From Ignavibacteriota bacterium (lineage in GTDB: Bacteria; Bacteroidota; Ignavibacteria; Kapaibacteriales; UBA2268), in assembly GCA_016219595.1 (NCBI GenBank), contig JACRLY010000049.1, forward strand, positions 1-57,440: 57,440 nt of DNA, written 5' to 3'. The translations under genes and the position numbers were made by a program. Positions 33,836-40,930 of this stretch are shown piece by piece (the stretch's first letter is position 1; each line of letters opens with the position of its first letter). Under the pieces are notes generated by a model. The model had not been told where the DNA came from, ran no database searches, and worked only from the letters and a program-made list of their open reading frames with translations.

Positions 33836-34525
33836 ATGAAAACAAAAAAATATTCTATGGATTTTGGTAAGAAAGAAAAAGTTCTTAACTACACTTGCCA
33901 GGCGTATCAACTTTCGAGACCAAATAAAGTCGGTGCCGTTATGGAATTAATACGAGAATGTCACCCTAAGACAATAAAAGAATGGGAAAGTTGGTATTTT
34001 GATAATGCGTCTACCTGTACAAAAAATCCTGAAAAAATCACAAATGGAATTTTAATTGAATTAGGCGAAAGACTTTTTGAAAAAATTACTGAAGTTGTTA
34101 TTCCTGAATGGCAAGAGGCATTTCGTAGCTTAACAAAACAAGATTGTATTGATTATATATATAATCTTACGATCAATAGAACTTTTGATGGTTACATTCG
34201 TGAAAAATCCGTAATTAATGATGGGTTGGCAAAACTATTTCCAGATTTAGTTTTTGAAGAAAGCGATACTGATCTAGACCACTCCGGAGATGTCGATTTT
34301 ACGTCAAAAGTCAAAGATAAATTGATTGGATTTCAAATAAAGCCGGTTACTGCTAAGCACAGCTTTGCAAATTATTCTCCAACTGAAAGAATGAAAGCTA
34401 GTTTTAAGGAATTTGAAGAAATATTCGGAGGAAAAGTTTTTATAATTTTTAGTTTGGATGGAGAAATCGGGAATAAAGAAATTATAGATGAAATAAAGGA
34501 AGAAATTAATAGATTGAGTAAATGA
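33836..34525 (+). CDS. MjaI-like type II restriction endonuclease
   Basis: 229-residue protein resembling the MjaI endonuclease family (known member recognises CTAG). The N-terminus has RPNKVGAVMELIRECHPKTIKEWESWYF (about residues 28-55). The PD-(D/E)xK-like active site is visible as HSGDVDFTSK (Asp152/Asp154) then GFQIKPVT (Gln167-x-Lys169). It follows the methylase gene by 24 bases on the same strand, the normal type II layout with protection first. The host is protected by the partner methylase. The recognition site CTAG is inferred from the family only. Several CTAG sites are present in this window. Confidence 0.75.
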   Translation: MKTKKYSMDFGKKEKVLNYTCQAYQLSRPNKVGAVMELIRECHPKTIKEWESWYFDNASTCTKNPEKITNGILIELGERLFEKITEVVIPEWQEAFRSLTKQDCIDYIYNLTINRTFDGYIREKSVINDGLAKLFPDLVFEESDTDLDHSGDVDFTSKVKDKLIGFQIKPVTAKHSFANYSPTERMKASFKEFEEIFGGKVFIIFSLDGEIGNKEIIDEIKEEINRLSK

Positions 34526-34560
34526 TATTAATATTTTATAATTATTAATTTATTATATTA

Positions 34561-35970
34561 TCAATTCCTTTTAAGCTTCACTACAAAATTTGCCCCATGC
34601 CCGGTTTCTGATTCTACTATGATTTCGCCGCCATGCTCATCCACTATTTTCTTTACTATCATTAATCCAAATCCGCTGCCGCTGCTGCCTTTGGTTGTAA
34701 ACATCGTTGTGAATAATTTATTTTTCACATCTAGAGTAATTCCCATTCCGTCATCCGAGATTTCAAGTTTTACATAACTGTCTTTTTCGCTGAGTTTTAT
34801 TCCGATTTCATGATTCTGTTTGTCCTTGTCCCAGGTGCAAGCCTGTATTGCATTTTCGATTAATGTGAGAATAAGTGTATATAATGATTTTTTATCGCCG
34901 GAATATGGCTTCAGGTCTTCTATCCTGAGGTTAGTAACAATATTATTGTCTTTAAATTTCCTATCGAATAATTCGATTACTTCAAAGCATAATTTATCTA
35001 TAGCCACTTCTTCTTTTTCTGGAACTCGTTCTTTTGCAAAATAAAGCATGTCCATAATCAAATGGGAAATCCGTTCTATGTTTCGCTGAACCATCTCCCA
35101 GCCTTTTTTGACAGTCAAATCTTTCTTATTCCTGAAACCTGATTCAACCACATACATACCGCCTTCCAAACCGGTAACAATACCTTTTATCGTATGCGCC
35201 AGATTTGCGACTAATTGTCCTAAAAGTGTCATTTGTGTTTTTGTGTTCATCAGGTTTGTAATGTTTGTCGACATTTCCATAACAAGAATGATATTGCCGT
35301 CATTGTCTGTAATCGGTGTAGCATAAACGAGCATATTAATCGGATTTCCGTCCTTGGAAGATACAATCTCCTCGCTGGAATGAATCATGCCGTCCTCGAA
35401 AACCTGTGCTACAGGACATACTTCACATCTTTCTTCTCTTTTTTTATAAACTTTATAGCAATAATCCCCAAGATGACCGCCGAATTCATCTTTGAACTGC
35501 TTATTTATATCCATCAGGCGGAAATGCCTGTCCTGAACTGATATGTAGCAAGGTACCTGGTCATAGAGAGCGCGGTATTTTTCCGAACTTTCCTCGAGCT
35601 TTCTCTGAAGCCGTTTTGTTTCGGTAATGTCAGTTGCCATTTCCATTATAGCAACAATATTCCCTGTGTCATCATGAACTGGTGCAACATTAACAATAAC
35701 ATTTATCGGGAATCCTTCCTGTGAAAATACTATTTCCTCGCTTTCATGAGTATTTCCATCTTTGAAGACTTTGTCCATAGGGCAGACCTTGCATTTTTCA
35801 TCACGAAGCTTATAAACTTTATAGCAGTACTCACCTACTTTATTTCCAAATGTATCTCTGAACCGTCGGTTGGCTTTTATTATTTTGTGGTCTCTGTCCT
35901 GCAGGGAAATATAACAAGGCACTTCTTCGAAAAGAAGAGCATCCGGTATTTTAAATGATTCGTAGTCCAT
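34561..35970 (-). CDS. Histidine kinase with two tetra-cysteine PAS domains
   Basis: 469-residue soluble kinase. PAS1 (about residues 12-118) and PAS2 (about 134-240) are close duplicates. Each has four Cys at identical spacing: 19, 49, 60, 63 and 141, 171, 182, 185 (CYIS, YCYKVYK, then C-x2-CP). Such clusters could bind a metal or Fe-S centre or form disulfides. The kinase part has the H-box QLVANLAHTIKGIVTGLEGG (His259, a variant that lacks the common H-E-I/L-R/N-N-P), an N-box LIENAIQAC, then DDGMGI and SSGSGFGLMIVKKIVDEHGG. It is the last gene of the operon that begins with the membrane subunit at 38696, 27 bases after the iron-sulfur/receiver fusion. Confidence 0.92.
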   Translation of the reverse strand: MDYESFKIPDALLFEEVPCYISLQDRDHKIIKANRRFRDTFGNKVGEYCYKVYKLRDEKCKVCPMDKVFKDGNTHESEEIVFSQEGFPINVIVNVAPVHDDTGNIVAIMEMATDITETKRLQRKLEESSEKYRALYDQVPCYISVQDRHFRLMDINKQFKDEFGGHLGDYCYKVYKKREERCEVCPVAQVFEDGMIHSSEEIVSSKDGNPINMLVYATPITDNDGNIILVMEMSTNITNLMNTKTQMTLLGQLVANLAHTIKGIVTGLEGGMYVVESGFRNKKDLTVKKGWEMVQRNIERISHLIMDMLYFAKERVPEKEEVAIDKLCFEVIELFDRKFKDNNIVTNLRIEDLKPYSGDKKSLYTLILTLIENAIQACTWDKDKQNHEIGIKLSEKDSYVKLEISDDGMGITLDVKNKLFTTMFTTKGSSGSGFGLMIVKKIVDEHGGEIIVESETGHGANFVVKLKRN

Positions 35971-35997
35971 TGCTTTTATTATTGCAAAAAAGCAAAT

Positions 35998-37752
35998 TTA
36001 ATTCTTATGCCTGTAATGGTCAAGCACTTTATCCATTATGAGTAATAATTCTTCTTTTACTATTGGTTTTTCTATATAGCCCTCCGGTTTTGGAAGCGAA
36101 TGTTCGAACTGCAGCTTACGCATATCGTACATACCTGGATTGTCCGGATTGACTCCGCTGATAACCAGCACGGGAATTCCGCTGTTTGCACTATCAGTTT
36201 TCAAATCCTTATAAAATTCCAATCCTGAGACACCGGGCATTATCAAATCGAGTGTAATCAAATCAGGTTTATTTGTTTTCAGCAATGTGATAGCTTCTGC
36301 CGCACTCGTTGCTTCCAATGTATTATACCCATTGTCCTGGAACAAAGTGGATAAGAATGTAACGACATCAGGCTCATCATCGACAACCATTACAGTGAAA
36401 GGAGCAAGCGGTTCAATAATTTTTTCGATAACGGGAACCACCGGTTTCTTCTCCCATACGATAGCATCTGCAACTAACTCACCCACGAGGTTAACCTTCA
36501 TTCCGAGTTTATAGAATTTAATCAAATCAGTTAAACCGTCAACACAATTGTGGCAGGCAGTCGAGCAAATTTGTGCCCCTGTTGCTTTGAGCTGGTCAGC
36601 CTTAATTTTAGCAGTTTCAAGTCTTCGTTTAGCGTATTCAGACATAGACATGGCACCGCCTCCCCCTGTACAGCAGAAATTATCGGCACGGTTTGGGTAC
36701 ATTTCCCTGAAATCCATTACACTTTCTCTGAGCAAAAATCTCGGCTCTTCGGTAATGCCGCCGCTCCTGGCAAGATTGCATGGGTCATGGTACGTAACAG
36801 GCACCGGATTTTTAGTTTTATCAAGTTTGATTCTTCCCGATTTGACATAATCAACCATAATTTCAAGAAAGCTGTACATAGGGAATTTCAAATCGCGTGC
36901 CGCCCAGTTAGGTGCTTCCCACACGGTTGCCCTGTAACCATGCCCGCATTCGGAAGTAACCAGCATTTTCCCGTTTAATTTTTCGACAGTATCATAAACG
37001 AGATTGCCCATATGTGCGCCGAGCTTGTTGTCGCCTGCAAACAAACCAAAGTTGGTATTATCCCAGCCCTTTGTGGAGGACATTGTCCAGGATTCACCCG
37101 CAACGTGGAAAATCTTTGCAGCAGCAAGCAAACTCATAGGAGCATATTTTATTTCTCTCGGATTAACAGCAAAAACGATATTGCAGTTTGGCTTGTCGAG
37201 GGGGATTTCCGCAGTATCGTCGTCTAACTCTGCTTTGATTTCATCATTCAGCCATTCAATTGTCTCAAGGTAATCTTCATCAGAGATACCCATTTGATTG
37301 CCGATTTCCCATTGGTCTTTTGCCACATCTATGACACCTTGTGGAGCATAACCCTGCTCATAAATTATCGCCCTCCCTGTCCGCATCAACAGAGCCTTAT
37401 CGACACCCATAGGACAATTGAAACTGCATCGGCGGCACATGGTGCAGCTTCCGAAAACTATATCCATCAGTTCCTTCAGGTCCTCATCTTTTTCAAGCTC
37501 ACCACCTCCAACCCACTTGGGTAGTAGCTTCCCTGTAAAATCATAATACTTCTTATAAAGTTTCCTGACTTTGTCTGCTTTGTATGCCGGAGCCATTTTC
37601 GGATCATTAGTAGCAAGGTAATAATGGCAGGATTCCGTACACATTCCGCAATGAACACACACCCCGAATGAAAGAATTGCCTGGCGGTTCATTTTATTTT
37701 TAAAAGATTCTGTTGCCTTTTGTGCTTTCTCACTTTTCAAATTAGTTGACAT
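35998..37752 (-). CDS. HdrD/TmcB/DsrK-like iron-sulfur protein fused to a response-regulator receiver
   Basis: 584 residues. Two [4Fe-4S] ferredoxin motifs lie near the N-terminus: CVHCGMCTESC (Cys32, 35, 38, 42) and CTMCRRCSFNCP (103, 106, 109, 113). A degenerate first CCG region (SECGHG) and a full C-terminal CCG domain follow: HDPCNLARSGG (Cys325), NFCCTGGGGAMSM (360-361), ICSTACHNC (396, 400, 403). This is the layout of DsrK/TmcB/HdrD, which exchange electrons between quinone-linked cytochromes and cytoplasmic carriers. After a short linker comes a complete receiver (about 452-579) with VVDDEP, the phosphoacceptor Asp502 in LDLIMPG, and Lys562. Start is the ATG at 37752. A kinase gene follows. 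Confidence 0.92.
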   Translation of the reverse strand: MSTNLKSEKAQKATESFKNKMNRQAILSFGVCVHCGMCTESCHYYLATNDPKMAPAYKADKVRKLYKKYYDFTGKLLPKWVGGGELEKDEDLKELMDIVFGSCTMCRRCSFNCPMGVDKALLMRTGRAIIYEQGYAPQGVIDVAKDQWEIGNQMGISDEDYLETIEWLNDEIKAELDDDTAEIPLDKPNCNIVFAVNPREIKYAPMSLLAAAKIFHVAGESWTMSSTKGWDNTNFGLFAGDNKLGAHMGNLVYDTVEKLNGKMLVTSECGHGYRATVWEAPNWAARDLKFPMYSFLEIMVDYVKSGRIKLDKTKNPVPVTYHDPCNLARSGGITEEPRFLLRESVMDFREMYPNRADNFCCTGGGGAMSMSEYAKRRLETAKIKADQLKATGAQICSTACHNCVDGLTDLIKFYKLGMKVNLVGELVADAIVWEKKPVVPVIEKIIEPLAPFTVMVVDDEPDVVTFLSTLFQDNGYNTLEATSAAEAITLLKTNKPDLITLDLIMPGVSGLEFYKDLKTDSANSGIPVLVISGVNPDNPGMYDMRKLQFEHSLPKPEGYIEKPIVKEELLLIMDKVLDHYRHKN

Positions 37753-38054
37753 TTTACTATCCAAATTTTATTTACATAATTTTAATTATTCATTATATAC
37801 TTAAGTGAAATATATTCTCAGAATTAAATTCAGAATGACATTAACATAAAAGTCTTTTTGTAATTTCTAATTATAAATTCTTCTATATTCTGTCTTCCTA
37901 CTTCGAGCTTCCGCCTTCAGCTCATATTTCTTTCACAAAGTAATCCACTAAGCCACTCCAAGTAATTATCAATTATCATAACTCCTTTCATCTATTTTCT
38001 TTCATCTATTTTCTTTCATCTATTTGCTATTATCTATATTCTATCTCAACTTTA
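37753..38054. other. Intra-operon gap with a 14-bp tandem repeat
   Basis: About 300 non-coding bases inside an apparent operon. It contains three tandem copies of a 14-base unit (37986-38027) and a degenerate fourth. Further along is a CTTCGAGCTTCCGCC stretch resembling, in inverse orientation, one at 22510. No promoter is clear. Confidence 0.6.
37986..38027. repeat. Tandem repeat, 14-bp unit, three copies
   Basis: The unit TTTCATCTATTTTC occurs at 37986-37999 and 38000-38013, with a third copy ending TTTGC at 38014-38027 and a degenerate fourth to 38041. Short tandem arrays like this can vary in copy number. Confidence 0.8.
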
Positions 38055-38696
38055 CTAATAACCCCTTACTTTCGGATAGGTTCCTCTATGCCCAAAATGT
38101 TTTCCGAAATAATACCTGGAAAAGGGCCATAAAATATAATGAGACATCTTGCTGAACGGAACATAAATAATTCCTAGAGCAGTCATAGCAAAATATGCGG
38201 GGAAAGCCCAGTGATTTTCATTCATATCCATTGCATAAAATGCCACAAAGAACCAAATAACCATCATCGATATTGAAAAATAATCATCGGGATGGCTGAT
38301 TAATTTATTGACAGGGGAAAAAAGTCTTCTTCCCAATCGAATCAGACCAATGGCGAATGCAATTGCTATACTGATTTTAAATACAAAAATTACAAATGGT
38401 ATCATTGCCCCTGGTGCTTCAGGTATCATGAAGGAAGCAAGGATAACGACAGCTATCCCTATATGGAAAAATGCAAATTCGAGCCATTTATACCATTTTT
38501 TTGTGGTACTTTCCATAGTCCATGGCATGAAAATACAAAAAAATGATGCAGTTATTGCTTTGGTTTCCATCCCTCTTCCGGGAGTTCTCTCTTTCATAGG
38601 TTTAAAACTCATTATCCATATAATCTTGATAATATAAACCAAAGCCATAATGGATAATGCAACATACTGAATCTCATGTGTCAGCAACTCTAACAT
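38055..38696 (-). CDS. TmcC/DsrM/NarI-like membrane cytochrome b-type subunit
   Basis: 213-residue integral membrane protein with five to six hydrophobic segments: YVALSIMALVYIIKIIWIM, ASFFCIFMPW, FAFFHIGIAVVILASFMI, MIPFVIFVFKISIAIAFAIGLI, FSISMMVIWFFVAFYAM and YFAMTALGIIYVPF. Histidines in FHIG, SHPDDYF and MSHYILW are possible heme b ligands. Small membrane proteins of this type pair with DsrK/TmcB/HmeD-like proteins to move electrons between menaquinone and the cytoplasm. Here it is the first gene of the operon, with the HdrD-like fusion next, though about 300 bases lie between them. The exact family (TmcC versus DsrM versus NarI) is not resolved. Confidence 0.75.
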   Translation of the reverse strand: MLELLTHEIQYVALSIMALVYIIKIIWIMSFKPMKERTPGRGMETKAITASFFCIFMPWTMESTTKKWYKWLEFAFFHIGIAVVILASFMIPEAPGAMIPFVIFVFKISIAIAFAIGLIRLGRRLFSPVNKLISHPDDYFSISMMVIWFFVAFYAMDMNENHWAFPAYFAMTALGIIYVPFSKMSHYILWPFSRYYFGKHFGHRGTYPKVRGY

Positions 38697-39114
38697 ACCA
38701 ACCTCAAAGTTTATTTTTCAATTTTAATGTGTTGTTTTTTCATTCTTGTTTTTAGTCATTTCATCAAATAACTGTTTAAGAATAAGAGTTTTGAGTAAAC
38801 TTCAAATTCATAGAATTGATTACAAATTTAATACAATAAATATCCAAATAAAGGCAATTATTAGTTTTTTTTAATCTTTTAATCAATTCGCCGAAACGAG
38901 AAATGTTTATCCGGTTTATTTAATTAAAAATCAAAGGAGTAACAAATCAACCTGATGAGTACAAAAAATAATATTTTAACTTCATTTTCTTAATAATAGT
39001 GATAATATCATTATTAATGTTAAAAAAAAGTAATGGCAGATTGTAACTTTTGTGTGTAATTTGTGTTATTACAAGATTGAGGCAGATTAATTTTTTATAA
39101 ATTCGAGGTTCATA
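38697..39114. other. Divergent non-coding region
   Basis: 418 AT-rich bases between the redox operon (leftward) and the repeat lipoprotein gene (rightward). On the minus strand CAAATTTA at 38823-38830 reads TAAATTTG, a possible -7 element for the redox operon. On the plus strand, TGTAATTTG near 39055 is a weaker candidate for the lipoprotein. A 12-codon open frame at 38953 is not convincing. No RNA gene is seen. Confidence 0.55.
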
Positions 39115-40857
39115 ATGAAAAAATTCATTAACGCTTGTTTTATAATACCTCCCTTGTTGATTTTGGGTATACTGATTTTCTTGTCCTGTACTAATAATCC
39201 TAATAATCCGATTGATGAGCATGTCATTTCCGGTAAAATTGTTGACGAACAAAATAATCCTGTGCCATTTGCAATAATTGATATTTACAGCACTACTTCA
39301 TCTATAGCAGTTGAATTAGCAAAAGACACAACCGATGAAGATGGCAGTTATTTAATTAATAAACTCCCTGATGACATCAGCAATTTGGTTGTGAGAATAA
39401 CACACCCTGACTTTCAGACATTTGAGGAAAATCTTACATCATTTAAAAGCAAAAACAAAACACCCTTTATTTTATGTCATGAAGACACATGCAATGGTGC
39501 AGTAAGCTTATTTACATTTAATGACAAAGACAGTTCTGCGTTGAGTGATGTAGAAGTGAGATTGTTTCGTACAGGATCATTAATTCGAAAGGCATTGACA
39601 AAAGACGGCAAACTTATTTTTACAAAAGTCTGTCCTGGCATGTATATTTTAAGACTCTATAAACCCGGTTTCGGACTGATTTATGATTCAACTTATGTTA
39701 ATGGTAATGATTCTATTCCTCTTCCATTAAATTATTTCATGGCACAAACAGATACATGCTGTCATGGATTAATAGGAATAACAGTCAAAGATTCGGTTAA
39801 TGGCAATGTCATTGAAGGAGCATCTGTTTATCTTTGGAGCGGTTCGATGCAGTCCGGATTTTCCAAAACCGATGAAAATGGAAATGTCCTGTTCACTGAT
39901 ATTTGCGAAGGTGATTTTACAATTAAAATTGTAAAAGAAGGATATAATTACATTTATATCACAACTCTCCACATGAATTGCAATGATACGAATTTCAGCA
40001 CACAATATATGGTCAAAAAAACCAGTTCCGATTCATGTTGTACTGCAGTACTGATTAGCAAAGTAACCGATGCAAAAGATTCATCTGCTATTGAAGATGC
40101 TACAGTGTATGTATTAATGCCTGATGGAAAAAAGATTCAGGGAACAACAGACAATAACGGAATATTTACTGCAACCGGTTTGTGTGCTCCGGCTACTTAT
40201 ACGGTCAAAGCATTCAAAGACGGATATAATTATCAATATATGCAGCTAATCTATATACGGTGCGATACAGTTACAATGAAGATTCCCCTGACAAAGAAAT
40301 CTGATTCTGATTCATGTTGCCACGGAATTGTTGATGTAACGGTGATTGATTCATCCACAGGTAATAATCTGAAAGGAGTTTCGGTAGCATTATATCTTGG
40401 CTCGTCAAAAATCGGAATTTATAATTCTGATGCGAACGGTCATGTTTTATTCAATAACATTTGTCCGGGAGATTATACGTTAAAGATGCAAAAAGACGGT
40501 TACAATATGAAATATGTAAATTTAAGCATGAAATGCAATGATACGAATATCAGCACACAATATCTGTCGGGAAATAAACAGAATGATTCATGTTGTACTG
40601 CAAAAATTAATGTTACTGTTCTCGATTCAGCAGATAATTCACCGATTGAAGGAACAACAGTTTACATATTCAGGACCGGAAGCCAAACAATCCAGGGAAC
40701 AACCGGCAGCAATGGTGAATTTTCTGCGGTGAATTTGTGTGCCCCGGCAGCCTATACAGTAAAAGTGACTAAAAGCGGATATTCATATATGTATACAAAT
40801 GTACAATATACAATTTGCGATACAAAAAATTTAACTATTACTTTAATGAAGAAATAA
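39115..40857 (+). CDS. Cysteine-rich repeat lipoprotein with carboxypeptidase-regulatory-like domains
   Basis: 580-residue lipoprotein (lipobox FLSC, Cys about residue 25). After a first CarboxypepD_reg-like domain (ISGKIVDEQNNPVPFAIIDIYS) and a second, more divergent one, four regular repeats of about 90 residues follow. Each opens with D-S/T-CC (DTCCHG, DSCCTA, DSCCHG, DSCCTA), continues with a 'V.D......I.GA.VY' strand, a 'DENGNVLFTDICEGDFTIK'-like turn, and ends in a C-N/D-T motif. Two subtypes alternate (CCHG and CCTA). Each repeat carries four conserved Cys, suggesting disulfides after export. The protein is likely an extended, surface-anchored stalk; no ligand domain is seen. Confidence 0.85.
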   Translation: MKKFINACFIIPPLLILGILIFLSCTNNPNNPIDEHVISGKIVDEQNNPVPFAIIDIYSTTSSIAVELAKDTTDEDGSYLINKLPDDISNLVVRITHPDFQTFEENLTSFKSKNKTPFILCHEDTCNGAVSLFTFNDKDSSALSDVEVRLFRTGSLIRKALTKDGKLIFTKVCPGMYILRLYKPGFGLIYDSTYVNGNDSIPLPLNYFMAQTDTCCHGLIGITVKDSVNGNVIEGASVYLWSGSMQSGFSKTDENGNVLFTDICEGDFTIKIVKEGYNYIYITTLHMNCNDTNFSTQYMVKKTSSDSCCTAVLISKVTDAKDSSAIEDATVYVLMPDGKKIQGTTDNNGIFTATGLCAPATYTVKAFKDGYNYQYMQLIYIRCDTVTMKIPLTKKSDSDSCCHGIVDVTVIDSSTGNNLKGVSVALYLGSSKIGIYNSDANGHVLFNNICPGDYTLKMQKDGYNMKYVNLSMKCNDTNISTQYLSGNKQNDSCCTAKINVTVLDSADNSPIEGTTVYIFRTGSQTIQGTTGSNGEFSAVNLCAPAAYTVKVTKSGYSYMYTNVQYTICDTKNLTITLMKK

Positions 40858-40892
40858 AGATTATTTTTTAAATATTAATTTAATATTTTTTT

Positions 40893-40912
40893 GGTTATCC
40901 GGGGGGATATCC
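40893..40912 (+). promoter_or_regulatory. Stem-loop just before the ribosome-binding site of the 40931 gene
   Basis: GGTTATCC / GGATATCC arms (seven of eight pairs) around a GGGG loop. It is followed after six bases by AAGGAGG at 40919-40925 and the ATG at 40931. It could be an mRNA 5' structure affecting translation or stability. Confidence 0.45.
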
Positions 40913-40930
40913 TTAGGGAAGGAGGATAAA

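Noticed and set aside
38947-39252. 101-codon open frame on the minus strand between the redox operon and the lipoprotein gene
   Set aside because: It overlaps the well-supported lipoprotein start on the other strand, is Asn/Ile/Lys-rich as expected for random AT-rich frames, and has no recognisable motif.
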